Shown: positions 1 through 8,447 of the stretch, piece after piece
Layout of the letters: every line of letters begins with the position of its first letter
Position numbering within the stretch: position 1 is the first letter of the stretch
Origin: Caldimonas mangrovi
Lineage (GTDB): Bacteria > Pseudomonadota > Gammaproteobacteria > Burkholderiales > Burkholderiaceae_C
Assembly: GCF_023721835.1 (NCBI RefSeq)
Contig: NZ_JAMKFE010000017.1
Location: forward strand, 54,773-118,772
DNA: 64,000 nt
Direction: 5' to 3'
Notes under the pieces: generated by a model
Databases searched by the model: none
Told to the model about the DNA's origin: nothing
What the model saw: the letters and a program-made list of their open reading frames with translations, nothing else
Position numbers and translations under genes: made by a program

Positions 1-66
1 TTCGGCGGCTCGTACGAACAGCAGGCGTTGGCGTGTGCGCACCGGCTGCTGAAGGGCAGCGGTTGA
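1..66 (+). CDS. C-terminal fragment of a gene entering from the left
   Basis: The first 22 codons of the window form an open frame ending in TGA at 64-66, giving 21 residues that end in AHRLLKGSG. The frame is open to the left edge and the codon use (GGC, CTG, GCG, CAG) matches the neighbouring real genes. It is too short to assign to a family. The 164 bases up to the next start (67-230) hold nothing recognisable apart from the leader of the next gene. Confidence 0.5.
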   Translation, partial: FGGSYEQQALACAHRLLKGSG

Positions 67-230
67 AAGCGGAATTCATGCGGCAGCAGCGCCGCTGATA
101 CGGCACGCCAGCGGTGGCGCCGGGACCGGCGAAGCACGAGAACCCGTCGCCGGCGTATGCACCGGGCGGCACTGCGCCGGCCGCTGCCGTGGAAGAATCG
201 ACGCCTGTCTTGTGCCACGCGAGCTGCGCC

Positions 231-875
231 ATGATTTACGGCATCACCGACCTCACCACCTACATCCTCGGCACTGTCTTCATCGTGCTGCTGCCCGGCC
301 CCAACTCGCTCTATGTGATGTCGGTCGCGTCGCGCTGGGGGGTGGCGGCCGGCTACCGCGGCGCCTGCGGCGTGTTTGCCGGCGACGCGATCCTGATGCT
401 GCTGTCGGCCGGCGGTGCCGCGTCGCTGCTGAAAACCACGCCTGCGTTGTTCCTGGCCCTCAAATACGCCGGCGCCGCCTACCTGACGTGGGTCGGCATC
501 GGCCTGCTGCGCTCGGCAGTGGCGACATGGCGCGGCCGCGGCGAACTGGCTCCCGAGGCGGCGCCTGACGCCAGCCGACCTTTTCGCGCCGCGCTGGTCA
601 TCAGCCTGATGAATCCGAAGGCCATCCTGTTTTTCGTGTCCTTCTTCATCCAGTTCGTCGACCCGGCCTATGCCCACCCGGAGCTGTCGTTCCTGCTGCT
701 GGGTGCGATCGTGCAGATCTGCAGCGCGGCCTACCTGTCGCTGCTGATTTTCGGCGGCGCCTATCTGGCCCAGCAGTTCCGCCGCCGGCGCCGGCTGGCG
801 GCCGCCGGCACGGGCAGCGTCGGCGGCCTGTTCCTAGGCTTCGGGGCCAAGCTTGCGAGTGCTAGCCTCGGTTAA
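231..875 (+). CDS. leuE: LeuE-like amino-acid exporter (LysE/RhtB family)
   Basis: An inner-membrane exporter of 214 residues, the normal length for the LysE/RhtB superfamily. I see the family's N-terminal LLPGPN motif (about residues 20-25), the NPKAILFF motif (about 128-135), and five to six hydrophobic segments. The order of motifs and the TYILGTVFIVL opening resemble E. coli LeuE (leucine and other neutral amino acids) more than LysE. The frame is open further upstream, but ATG 231 places the first membrane segment at the normal position; no strong ribosome site precedes it. The gene converges with the tetR-family gene and their last 42 bases overlap. The actual substrate is inferred from similarity only. 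Confidence 0.85.
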   Translation: MIYGITDLTTYILGTVFIVLLPGPNSLYVMSVASRWGVAAGYRGACGVFAGDAILMLLSAGGAASLLKTTPALFLALKYAGAAYLTWVGIGLLRSAVATWRGRGELAPEAAPDASRPFRAALVISLMNPKAILFFVSFFIQFVDPAYAHPELSFLLLGAIVQICSAAYLSLLIFGGAYLAQQFRRRRRLAAAGTGSVGGLFLGFGAKLASASLG

Positions 876-1553
876 GTAGCCGCACAGGGCGCGGGCGATC
901 TCATCCGCGAGCGCGGTGTCGCTGACGCCCGGCGGCGGGTTCAGCACGGCCTGGTGCACCAGGCCCTCTCCCACCGTCAGCAGCGTGCGGGTCGCGAGCG
1001 CGGCATCGCCGATGCCGAGCGCGCCGGCCCGGGATTCGAGCCACCGGTGCACCTGTTGCGCGACCCGCTGCTTCGCGGGGCTGGCGCTGTCGTGCTGGGC
1101 GAGCTGCGGCAGCTCCAGGTGCAGCATGCGCTGCAGTGCGGGCCGATGGCGGTGCACCGCAAGGCTGCGTTGCACGAGGCGGGCGATGGTGTCGCGCAAG
1201 GGCACGGCGGCGCCGTCGAGCGCGTCGAGCACCGCGTCGGCGACCTCATCGAGATGGCGTTCGTGCAGTGCCGTCAGCAGCGCCTGCTTGTTGGGAAAGT
1301 ACTGGTACAGCGAGCCGATGCCGACGCCGGCCACCTCGGCGATGCGGTTGGTGGTCGCGCCCGCCCCTTCGTGGTCGAAAACGCGAGTTGCGGCTTCGAG
1401 GATCGCGTCCACCGTGTGCCGCGAACGCTCTTGTGCCGGCTGCTTGCGCGGCGGTTGCGGCCGCAGCGGCGTGCCGGCGGAATGCGAGTTTCTCGGCGCG
1501 AGGCGGCTGCCTACAGTGCGTGCATCGCCATTCGACGTGTTCCGCCCTCGCAT
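834..1553 (-). CDS. TetR/AcrR family transcriptional regulator
   Basis: A 239-residue one-component repressor. The N-terminal helix-turn-helix is clear at about residues 67-90 (TNRIAEVAGVGIGSLYQYF followed by NKQALL), and the rest is an alpha-helical ligand domain ending near the stop. The start at 1553 is the only ATG, GTG or TTG between an upstream low-quality extension and the domain. It gives an unusually long, basic, proline-rich tail of about 40 residues before the first helix. Its start codon shares the bases CATG with the start of the divergent methyltransferase gene, so that gene is the most likely regulatory target. The 3' end overlaps leuE in a convergent arrangement. Ligand unknown. 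Confidence 0.85.
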   Translation of the reverse strand: MRGRNTSNGDARTVGSRLAPRNSHSAGTPLRPQPPRKQPAQERSRHTVDAILEAATRVFDHEGAGATTNRIAEVAGVGIGSLYQYFPNKQALLTALHERHLDEVADAVLDALDGAAVPLRDTIARLVQRSLAVHRHRPALQRMLHLELPQLAQHDSASPAKQRVAQQVHRWLESRAGALGIGDAALATRTLLTVGEGLVHQAVLNPPPGVSDTALADEIARALCGYLTEASTRKLGPEA

Positions 1554-1992
1554 GAAAAAGCTCCTTCCACCGGTTCTGTTTGCCCTGTGCGCCGCAGCGA
1601 TGTTCGCGGCGGAGCGCGTGCCCGGCGCCGACGCCCTACCCACCACCGGCCGGCTGGGCGGGGCGGCGGCGGTCGCTGCAGGGCTGGTGCTGCTGGTCGC
1701 CGCCCGGGTGCAGTTTGCCAGGGCGCGCACCAACGTCTACACCTTCGACGAGCCGGGGCAACTGGTGACGGGCGGCGTGTTCCGGCTCAGCCGGCATCCG
1801 ATGTATCTCGGCTTCACGCTGGTGCTGCTGGGGCTGGCGCTGTGCCTGCGCTCGGTGCCCGCGCTGGGGCTGGCGGCGGCCTTCGCGGGGGTGGCCGACC
1901 GCTGGTACATCGCGTTCGAGGAACGCTGGCTGCGCAGCAAGTTCGGGCCGGCGTACCTGGAGTACGCGGCCCGCACGCGCAAGTGGTTCTGA
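1552..1992 (+). CDS. Isoprenylcysteine methyltransferase (ICMT/PEMT)-like membrane protein
   Basis: A 146-residue integral membrane protein of the ICMT/phospholipid methyltransferase superfamily. I see the conserved SAM-site motif RHPMYLG (residues 81-87) and the C-terminal EERWL...YLEYAARTRKW signature (about 123-145), preceded by two to three membrane spans. Bacterial members methylate unknown small acceptors or lipids; the name does not imply prenylated protein substrates. ATG 1552 overlaps the divergent tetR-type start by two bases, so its promoter must lie inside the 5' end of the regulator gene. No good ribosome site is visible upstream of it. Confidence 0.8.
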   Translation: MKKLLPPVLFALCAAAMFAAERVPGADALPTTGRLGGAAAVAAGLVLLVAARVQFARARTNVYTFDEPGQLVTGGVFRLSRHPMYLGFTLVLLGLALCLRSVPALGLAAAFAGVADRWYIAFEERWLRSKFGPAYLEYAARTRKWF

Positions 1993-2000
1993 TCAGGGCC

Positions 2001-3653
2001 TCAGGCCGCGGCCCAGCCCATCGCCGGCCGGGACGGTGCCGTCCCGACACGAGCGGTCGGCGCGTCCTGCAGCGGCGCCCCGCCTTCGTTGCGCAGACGG
2101 AACACCGCGACCGCGCCGGCCAGCTGCTGCGCCTGATCGCGCAGCGACTGTGCCGCGGCGGCCGACTCCTCGACCAGCGCCGCGTTCTGCTGCGTGACGA
2201 GATCGAGCTGCGCCACGGCCTGGTTGACCTGCCCGATGCCGTCGCGCTGCTCTTCGGCGGCGGTGGCGATGTCGCCGATCAGGGTCGAGACGCGGCGCAC
2301 GCTCTGCACGATCTCCTGCATCGCCTCGCCCGTCTGCGCGACGAGCTGTTCGCCGGCCTCGACGTTGTCGACCGACGTGCCGATCAGGCTCTTGATCTCG
2401 CGCGCGGCCTGCGCCGAGCGCTGGGCCAGCGTGCGCACCTCGCCGGCCACGACCGCGAAGCCGCGGCCCTGCTCGCCGGCGCGCGCCGCTTCGACGGCCG
2501 CGTTCAGCGCCAGGATGTTGGTCTGGAACGCGATGCCGTCGATGACGCCGATGATGTCGGCGATCTTGCGCGAACTGGCGGTGATCTGCTGCATGCTGCC
2601 GACCACCTGCGCGACGACCTCGCCGCCGCGTGCAGCGGCCTCGGCGGCGGACACCGCCAGCTGGTTGGCCTGCCGTGCGTTGTCGGCGGACTGGCCGACG
2701 GCCGCCGTCATCTCTTCCATCGAGCTGGCGGTCTGCTGCAGGCTGGAGGCCATCTGCTCGGTGCGCGACGACAGGTCGTGGTTGCCGGCGGCGATTTCGG
2801 TCGAGGCCGTGCGGATGGAATCGGTTGACAGCCGCACCTGGGACACCGTGCCCGAGAGTGAGCCGACCATCTGCTGCACCTGTCCCATCAGGCTGCCGGC
2901 CGGCGCGGCCCGCACGGTGACCGACAGGTCGCCCCGGGCGACGGCCGACATCGTCGCGATCGCCTCGGCGGGCTCGCCGCCCAGCTGCGTCAGCACGCTG
3001 CGAGCGATCAGCACCCCGGCGCCACCGACGATGACCAGCAGCACCACGCCGACGACGAGGTCGCGCACCACTTCGGCCGCGATGACGGCGCCGACATCGT
3101 CCATGTACAGACCGGCACCGACGACCCAGTTCCACTGCGGCACGCTGATCACGTACTGCAGCTTCGGCACCGGCTCTGTGCTGCCCGGGCGCGGGAAGTG
3201 GGTGTCGACGAAGGCGCGGCCGTTGGACGAGGCACGCACGGCAGCGCTCAAGTCTTTCAGCGTGTAGCGGCCCAGGCCGTCCTTGAGCTTGTCGGCCATG
3301 TTCTGGCCCATCCACTCCGGCTTGATCGGGTGCATCACCGAAACGCCGTCCATGGTCCAGGCGTAGAAGTATTCGCTGCGGCCGTCCGCGCCGCCGAAGC
3401 GTGCGCCGCGAATCGCCTCGCGTGACGCGGCCTGCGCGTCCTCGACGCTGATCTTGCCGGCGGCGGCGAGTTGCTGGTAGTGGGTGACCGCGTTGTGCAC
3501 GGACTCCACGGCGGCTTGCAGCGCGTCGCGGCGCATCTGCAGGATGCCGTTGCGTGACTTCAGTGCGGACAGGGTGACGAGGCAGACGACACCGATGACT
3601 GCCGAGACGACGAGCAGGCCGATACGGCGCTTGAAGGACCAGGTGTTGAGCAT
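2001..3653 (-). CDS. Methyl-accepting chemotaxis protein with periplasmic single Cache domain
   Basis: A 550-residue chemoreceptor. After a short basic start ([10 protein letters not shown]) there is a membrane helix (about 12-32), a periplasmic sCache-type sensor (about 35-180, ending in [15 protein letters not shown], typical of this fold), a second membrane helix (about 190-210), a HAMP segment and a long coiled-coil signalling domain. The hairpin tip is well conserved ([21 protein letters not shown], broken here as [18 protein letters not shown]). It would dock CheW/CheA at the inner membrane. No CheR-binding pentapeptide is present at the C-terminus. It stands alone, without other che genes apart from a distant solo cheB-like gene at 55784-56479. 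Start 3653 was chosen because upstream codons are not membrane-protein-like. Confidence 0.92.
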   Translation of the reverse strand: MLNTWSFKRRIGLLVVSAVIGVVCLVTLSALKSRNGILQMRRDALQAAVESVHNAVTHYQQLAAAGKISVEDAQAASREAIRGARFGGADGRSEYFYAWTMDGVSVMHPIKPEWMGQNMADKLKDGLGRYTLKDLSAAVRASSNGRAFVDTHFPRPGSTEPVPKLQYVISVPQWNWVVGAGLYMDDVGAVIAAEVVRDLVVGVVLLVIVGGAGVLIARSVLTQLGGEPAEAIATMSAVARGDLSVTVRAAPAGSLMGQVQQMVGSLSGTVSQVRLSTDSIRTASTEIAAGNHDLSSRTEQMASSLQQTASSMEEMTAAVGQSADNARQANQLAVSAAEAAARGGEVVAQVVGSMQQITASSRKIADIIGVIDGIAFQTNILALNAAVEAARAGEQGRGFAVVAGEVRTLAQRSAQAAREIKSLIGTSVDNVEAGEQLVAQTGEAMQEIVQSVRRVSTLIGDIATAAEEQRDGIGQVNQAVAQLDLVTQQNAALVEESAAAAQSLRDQAQQLAGAVAVFRLRNEGGAPLQDAPTARVGTAPSRPAMGWAAA

Positions 3654-3790
3654 AGGAAGCCGAAGACGGACGCCGCGCGGGCGCAAAGATGAAAACGGGA
3701 TACAGCCTTCCGTTTTCGGCCGCGCGGCGCCTGACTTGAGCGCACGATTTCACACTGCGCCGCGTTCTCGTCGCGGCGCCTGCCGGCAGC

Positions 3791-4465
3791 TCACATCGGC
3801 AGCTGGCTCGAGCGCTCCTGCCGCTCGTACGGCGTCAGCATCTCGCCGCTGTCGGTGGCGTCTTCCCGGCGCTGCTGCAACGCGGCGCCCAGGCGCTGCG
3901 TCTGCTGCCGCAAGGTCGGCACCAGGCTGTCGCGCCCGGTCATCGAGCGGTACACCAGGGCCGCACCGGCCGCCACGGTCAGCAGCTGGCCCAGGAAAGA
4001 GGCCCGCCGGCGCGTCATCAGCCACAGCCCGGCGCCCAGCGTGACCCAGTGCTCGCCGGGCAGGCTGTCGCGCGCGGCGTCCATCTGTTGCCAGCGCTGC
4101 AGCCGTTCGCGTGCCGAGGACGCCAGCTCGCTGCCCCGCTGCAGGGCCTGGTCGGCCCGCTCGCGCAGCAGCGCCGCCTGCGCGTTGCGCGAGGCGTCTT
4201 CGCCACCGGTGTCATGCCCTGCCGAGGCGCCCAGGCCCGAATCGCGGTCGGACGCGAGGCCGGTGCCGCGCAGCGGGCCGTCCGAATCGGAGCGCACTTC
4301 CGGCGACACCAGCCCCTCGGGGTGCGAAGTGCTGGCGCCTTGGCGCAGCTCGCGCGGCACGCGCAGGTCGCTGTCGCCGAGGCCGGCGTTGTAGGGGGTG
4401 CCGGTCAGGTCGTTGCCGGCGCGGGGGGTGTTCGGGCCGGAGCGGCCCGTGTCGGATGTCGCCAT
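3791..4465 (-). CDS. Hypothetical protein with disordered N-terminus and C-terminal membrane segment
   Basis: A 224-residue protein I cannot assign to a named family. Residues 1-90 are rich in Gly, Ser, Asp and Arg and look disordered; residues 90-125 are a charged helix; about 135-170 is a short amphipathic/hydrophobic stretch (WVTLGAGLWLM, then FLGQLLTVAAGAALVYRSMTGR) that resembles the membrane region of small DUF2892-type proteins. The tail is Gln/Arg rich. A good ribosome site (AAGGAG) lies 9 bases before ATG 4465. It follows the CBS-domain gene on the same strand after 38 bases and may be co-transcribed with it, as a stress-related membrane protein. That role is inference. Confidence 0.6.
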   Translation of the reverse strand: MATSDTGRSGPNTPRAGNDLTGTPYNAGLGDSDLRVPRELRQGASTSHPEGLVSPEVRSDSDGPLRGTGLASDRDSGLGASAGHDTGGEDASRNAQAALLRERADQALQRGSELASSARERLQRWQQMDAARDSLPGEHWVTLGAGLWLMTRRRASFLGQLLTVAAGAALVYRSMTGRDSLVPTLRQQTQRLGAALQQRREDATDSGEMLTPYERQERSSQLPM

Positions 4466-4503
4466 GAGTAGTCTCCTTCGGGTATGAATGAAAGCGGCAG
4501 CGC

Positions 4504-5013
4504 TCACTCGGGCATCGCGCCCGGCACGCCGGGCGACCAGCGCTTCGGCCGTGCGCGACGGCCCACCGCCTGTTCGCGGGTGCGGTCGGACCCGGAAGGC
4601 AGCGAGATCTCGGCGAGCGCGGCGATGGCCGCCTGCGGTGCAGCCTTGGTTGCGACGTCGCCGAGCGAGAGCATCCCGACCAGCTGGCGCTGGCGGTCGA
4701 GCACCGGCATGCGGCGGATTTGCAGACGCTGCATCGAGTCGGTCACTTCTTCCAGCAACTGGTCCTCGTAGCAGCAGTGCACGTCGCCGGTCATCACGTC
4801 CTGCAGCGGCGTGCGGTCTGCCGGCAACGCACGGGCGGCGGCGCGCACGACGATGTCGCGGTCGGTGACGATGCCGACGACACGGTTGCGCCGGCACACC
4901 GGCAGCGCGCCGACGTTGAGGTCGTCCATGGCCTGGGCAGCGCTCCGAAGGTTGTCGCCGGGCGCCATCGCATGCGCGCCGCGCGTCATCACGTCGGAAA
5001 CCTGGGTTTTCAT
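4504..5013 (-). CDS. Tandem CBS-domain protein
   Basis: A 169-residue cytoplasmic protein made of two CBS modules (about residues 8-60 and 73-125). The VGIVTDRDIV and LVGMLSLGDVA strands are typical of the adenosyl-ligand-binding CBS pair. Stand-alone CBS pairs sense AMP, ATP or NADH or bind partner enzymes; nothing here identifies the partner. The C-terminal 40 residues are basic and without recognisable fold. ATG 5013 is preceded by AGGAG at a proper distance. It is probably the first gene of a two-gene unit with the membrane protein downstream at 3791-4465. Confidence 0.85.
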   Translation of the reverse strand: MKTQVSDVMTRGAHAMAPGDNLRSAAQAMDDLNVGALPVCRRNRVVGIVTDRDIVVRAAARALPADRTPLQDVMTGDVHCCYEDQLLEEVTDSMQRLQIRRMPVLDRQRQLVGMLSLGDVATKAAPQAAIAALAEISLPSGSDRTREQAVGRRARPKRWSPGVPGAMPE

Positions 5014-5096
5014 GGCGGCTCCTGGAGTAAGGGGGAATCCGCTCAAAAGCGGAGCTTCCGCCGTATCGGGCAATCCGCGTACCGGGTGCCGGTGCG

Positions 5097-6050
5097 TCAA
5101 CGGGCCGGCTTCAGCGCCCGGAAATCCAGCGCCTGCTGCCGCAGGAAGTGTTCGAACGCGGCCGTGCTGCGGCCGGCCGGCAGGTTGTTGGCGGCCTGCA
5201 GGCGCTGCTGCAGCACCGGCTCGCGCAAGGCGGCAGCCACCGTCGCATGGATCTTCGCGACCACACCGGCCGGTGTGCGGCCCGGCGCGAACAGCCCGAA
5301 TACCGACGACAGGTTGGCTGCCGCGAAACCGGCCTCGGCCAGTGTCGGCACCCCGGGCAGCACCGGCAGCCGTTGCGGCGCGCCGACCGCGAGCGGCGTG
5401 AAGCGGCCATCGGCCACGTAGTGCAGCTGCAGCGGCGCGACATTCGTCGACAGCACCTCGAACTGGCCGCCCAGTGCATCGTTCAACTGCGGGCCGCCGC
5501 CCTTGTACGGAATGTGCGTGATCTCGACAGCCGCCGAGCGGCATACCAGCTGCCACACCAGGTGACCCAGCGTGCCGGTGCCCGACGTGGCCCAGCGCAA
5601 CGCGCCGGGGCGCTGGCGGGCGTCGTCCAGCAACGCGGCCAGCGTGGCACCCGGCCAGGCCGGCGTGCCGACGACGATCAATGGCGTGTGCATCACGTCG
5701 ATCACCGGCGCGATGTCGCGCAGGGGGTCGAAGCCGGTGCGGGTCAGCAGCGGTGCAAGCGTCAGGGTGCTGGCGGCTGCAAAGCACAAGGTGTGGCCGT
5801 CGGGCTCGGCGCGTGCGAGAGCGTCCATCGCCAGCACGCCACCGGCACCCGGCCGGTGTTCCACCCGCACCGGCACGCCCAGCCTCGGCGCCAGCAGGTC
5901 GGCCAGCGTGCGCGCGGTCTCGTCGCTGATGCCGCCCGGCGCATAGGCGACCAGCAGGCGCAGCGGTTGGGCCGGCCACGGCGCTTCGGCGAACACGGCG
6001 GGCGCAGCACCGAGGGCTGCGACGCAGAACTGCCGCCGGCCCAGTGTCAT
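5097..6050 (-). CDS. Tripartite tricarboxylate transporter receptor (Bug family)
   Basis: A 317-residue periplasmic solute-binding protein of the TctC/Bug family, very numerous in Burkholderiales. It opens with a signal peptide preceded by an Arg pair (LGRRQFCVAALGAAPAVFAEA), possibly Tat-dependent. It then shows the family landmarks PLRLLVAYAPGG, VRVEHRPGAGG, THIPYKGGG and FGLFAPGRTP. Bug receptors bind carboxylates or amides and hand them to TctAB permeases or to sensors. No tctAB genes are nearby, so it is an orphan receptor. Its ATG overlaps the stop of the LysR gene by four bases (ATGA), which suggests translational coupling and shared control. Confidence 0.9.
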   Translation of the reverse strand: MTLGRRQFCVAALGAAPAVFAEAPWPAQPLRLLVAYAPGGISDETARTLADLLAPRLGVPVRVEHRPGAGGVLAMDALARAEPDGHTLCFAAASTLTLAPLLTRTGFDPLRDIAPVIDVMHTPLIVVGTPAWPGATLAALLDDARQRPGALRWATSGTGTLGHLVWQLVCRSAAVEITHIPYKGGGPQLNDALGGQFEVLSTNVAPLQLHYVADGRFTPLAVGAPQRLPVLPGVPTLAEAGFAAANLSSVFGLFAPGRTPAGVVAKIHATVAAALREPVLQQRLQAANNLPAGRSTAAFEHFLRQQALDFRALKPAR

Positions 6051-6988
6051 CGGGACGCCCTTTGCGCTCGCCGGTACGTCGGCTGCGCGAGGCTGCGCAG
6101 CAGGGCCGCGAAGGTCACGGTCGGCCCGGCGTTGTCGGCACTGCGATGCACCAGCGTCAGGGGGACGTCGAGCCGGCGGCTTTCCTTCAGCGGGCAGTAG
6201 ACGATGGCGTCCGCGTGCACGCCCTGCATCGAGGCCGGCACCACCGAGATGCCGGCACCGGCAGCGACGAGATTCAGGTTGGTCAGCATGCGGCCGACCT
6301 CGGCGACCACCTTCGGGCGCACCTGCTGCTCGTCACACAGCGCGAGCAGGTTGGCATACAGCCCGGCCGCGCCGGGCCGGCGCACCAGGATCAGCGCCTC
6401 GCCGTGCAGCTCGCGGATGGCGACGGGCCGCGGCCGCCCTGCGCGCCCGCTGCGCGCCAGCCGGTGACCGACCGGCACGGCGACGACGGCGTCTTCATGC
6501 AGCAGCGGCTCGAACACCAGCCCGGCCGGCCGCTCGACCGGCACCCGCAGCAGCCCGCAATGCAGCCGCCCCGACGCAACCGCGTCGGTGATGGCCGCGG
6601 CGTTGTCCTCGCTCAGTTCGAGCACGAGGTCCGGGTAGCGCTGGCGGCACTCGCGCAAGGCGCGCGGCGTGAAGGCATGGGCCGCGGCCGAACTGGTGAA
6701 GCCCACCGACAACAACCCGCGCTTGCCTTCGGCCAGCAGCTGCATGCGCTCGCGCAGCGCGTCGGCATCGCGTAGCAGCCGCTCGGCGTCGGCCTGCAGC
6801 GTGCGGCCCGCTTCCGTCAGGCTCACGCCCTTCGGGTGGCGCAGGAACAGCGGCAGCCCGAGTTCGGTTTCGAGCGCCTTGATCTGCTGGCTGAGCGGCG
6901 GCTGCTGAATGCCGAGCTGCTCGGCGGCGCGTGTCATGTGGCCGCTCTGGGCGACGGCGACGAAGTAGCGCAAGTGGCGAAGCTCCAT
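6047..6988 (-). CDS. LysR family transcriptional regulator
   Basis: A 313-residue LTTR. Residues 1-60 form the winged helix (MELRHLRYFVAVAQSGHMTRAAEQL, in part, then PPLSQQIKALETELG), followed by the linker helix and a two-lobed effector domain (TSSAAAHAFTPRAL onward). It resembles regulators of aromatic or carboxylate catabolism in its MELRHLRYF opening. It is translationally coupled to the Bug receptor gene downstream and divergent from the lipoprotein hydrolase gene. A perfect LTTR box (6987-7001) overlaps its start codon, which points to autoregulation and activation of the divergent gene. Confidence 0.92.
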   Translation of the reverse strand: MELRHLRYFVAVAQSGHMTRAAEQLGIQQPPLSQQIKALETELGLPLFLRHPKGVSLTEAGRTLQADAERLLRDADALRERMQLLAEGKRGLLSVGFTSSAAAHAFTPRALRECRQRYPDLVLELSEDNAAAITDAVASGRLHCGLLRVPVERPAGLVFEPLLHEDAVVAVPVGHRLARSGRAGRPRPVAIRELHGEALILVRRPGAAGLYANLLALCDEQQVRPKVVAEVGRMLTNLNLVAAGAGISVVPASMQGVHADAIVYCPLKESRRLDVPLTLVHRSADNAGPTVTFAALLRSLAQPTYRRAQRASR

Positions 6989-7001
6989 ACGACCATCGTA
7001 T
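6987..7001. promoter_or_regulatory. LysR-type operator (ATAC-N7-GTAT)
   Basis: ATACGACCATCGTAT is a perfect inverted repeat with six-base arms and fits the LTTR T-N11-A rule. Its centre (6994) lies 65 bp before the predicted transcription start of the divergent hydrolase gene, the classical recognition-site position. It also covers the ATG of the LysR gene, fitting autorepression. Confidence 0.75.
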
Positions 7002-7023
7002 CAAGTCGAGAGCTTGCGCATCT

Positions 7024-7052
7024 TTGACGTCTGGGAAGCCGCTTTCTACGAT
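7024..7052 (+). promoter_or_regulatory. Sigma-70 promoter of the lipoprotein hydrolase gene
   Basis: TTGACG (7024-7029), 17 bp, then TACGAT (7047-7052) makes a near-consensus promoter. Transcription would start near 7059, giving a 30-base leader that includes the ribosome site GGAG at 7077-7080 before ATG 7089. Confidence 0.7.
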
Positions 7053-7088
7053 GCGCCGCATACCTTACGACAACACTGGAGACAAAAC

Positions 7089-8447
7089 ATGCCACAGCTT
7101 TCCTGGCACGCGGCCACGCTCGCGGCCGCCGTGCTGGTCCTCGCCGGCTGTGCGAGCACTGCGCCCGACACGGCCGCCCTGCAGGAGGCCGCCCCTGCGC
7201 CCGCCGCCTGCCCCCCGGGGGTGCCGGCCGAGGTGCGCTGCCTGGCCGGACAGGACAGCGCCGGTGCCCACTACCTGATCGCGATGCCGCCCGCCTGGAA
7301 CGGCGTGCTGGTGCTGCACGCCCACGGCGGGCCGGCGCTCGGTGCGCCGACGGCCAAGCGCACGCAGGACGATCTGACGCGCTGGTCCATCATGGTCAAG
7401 GCCGGCTACGCCTGGGCCGGCTCCAGCTTCCGCCAGGGGGGCGTCGAGGTGCGTGCCGCCGCCGAGGACACCGAGCGGCTGCGCCGCCTCTTCGTTGCGC
7501 ACGTGGCCAAGCCGCGCCGCACGGTGCTGCATGGTCAGTCGTGGGGTGCCAACGTGGCGGCCAAGGGCGCCGAAATGTACACCGCCAGGAGCCTGGGCCG
7601 CCCGCCCTACGACGCCGTGCTGCTGACCAGCGGCGTGCTCGGCGGCGGCACGCGCTCGTATGATTTCCGCACCGACCTGCGCGCGGTCTACCAGTACCTG
7701 TGCGGCAACCACCCGCGTCCCGGCGAGCCGGCCTACCCGCTCAACATCGGCCTGCCGGCCGGCGTCAAGCTGCCGCGGCCCGAACTCAACGCACGCGTCA
7801 ATGAATGCCTGGGCCTCGACAAGCCGGCCGCGCAGCGCAGCGCCGAGCAGCAGCGCAAGGTGCGCACCCTCGTCGACGTGATCCGCATCCCGGAAAGCTC
7901 GATCACCGCGCACCTGGCGTGGGGCACGTACCACTTCCAGGACATCGTGCAGCAGCGCACCGGCGGCACCAGCCCCTTCGGCAACATCGGCGTGCGCTAC
8001 AGCGGCTCGGGCGACGACGCAGCACTCAATGCAGACGTGCCGCGCCTGCGTGCCGACCCGAACGCCGTGCGGCGGCTGGCCGAAGACACCGACCTCGACG
8101 GCCGCATCCCGGTGCCGGTGCTGACGGTCAAGGGCATCGGCGACCCCACCGCCTTCGTCGAGCTCGACGCGTATTTCAAGCAGACCATGGAGCGCGGCGG
8201 CAGCGCCGGGCGGCTGGTGCAGACCTACACGCGGCACGACGCGCACAGCTATCTGAGCGACCCGACCTATCCCACGCTGATGAGCGCATTGCTTGCCTGG
8301 GTGGAGCGCGGCAACAAGCCGACGCCGGCCGGCATCGCGGCGCAATGCGCGAAGGCGGAGGCGAACTTCGGCCCCGGCTGCGCCTTCGTCCCCGACTACG
8401 TGCCGCCAGCGCTCGAAACCCGGGTGCCCGCGCGCGAGCGACCCTGA
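7089..8447 (+). CDS. Secreted lipoprotein, alpha/beta hydrolase family
   Basis: A 452-residue exported lipoprotein: hydrophobic signal (residues 7-20) ending in the lipobox LAGC with Cys21. The mature part has an alpha/beta-hydrolase core. HAHGGP (about 78-83) fits the oxyanion loop, HGQSWG (148-153) is the nucleophile elbow with Ser151, and RHDAHSY near the C-terminus carries the likely catalytic His. An insertion of about 150 residues between the elbow and the acid may form a lid. I do not know the substrate. It is transcribed divergently from a LysR/Bug pair that probably controls it, so an ester or amide feeding a carboxylate pathway is a reasonable guess. Its end overlaps the YafY-type gene by 52 bases, convergently. 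Confidence 0.75.
   Translation: MPQLSWHAATLAAAVLVLAGCASTAPDTAALQEAAPAPAACPPGVPAEVRCLAGQDSAGAHYLIAMPPAWNGVLVLHAHGGPALGAPTAKRTQDDLTRWSIMVKAGYAWAGSSFRQGGVEVRAAAEDTERLRRLFVAHVAKPRRTVLHGQSWGANVAAKGAEMYTARSLGRPPYDAVLLTSGVLGGGTRSYDFRTDLRAVYQYLCGNHPRPGEPAYPLNIGLPAGVKLPRPELNARVNECLGLDKPAAQRSAEQQRKVRTLVDVIRIPESSITAHLAWGTYHFQDIVQQRTGGTSPFGNIGVRYSGSGDDAALNADVPRLRADPNAVRRLAEDTDLDGRIPVPVLTVKGIGDPTAFVELDAYFKQTMERGGSAGRLVQTYTRHDAHSYLSDPTYPTLMSALLAWVERGNKPTPAGIAAQCAKAEANFGPGCAFVPDYVPPALETRVPARERP

Noticed and set aside
954..2828. 624-codon plus-strand open frame across the TetR, ICMT-like and chemoreceptor genes
   Set aside because: It reads antisense to conserved genes, with Arg/His/Ala-rich, motif-free sequence; long antisense frames are common in GC-rich DNA.
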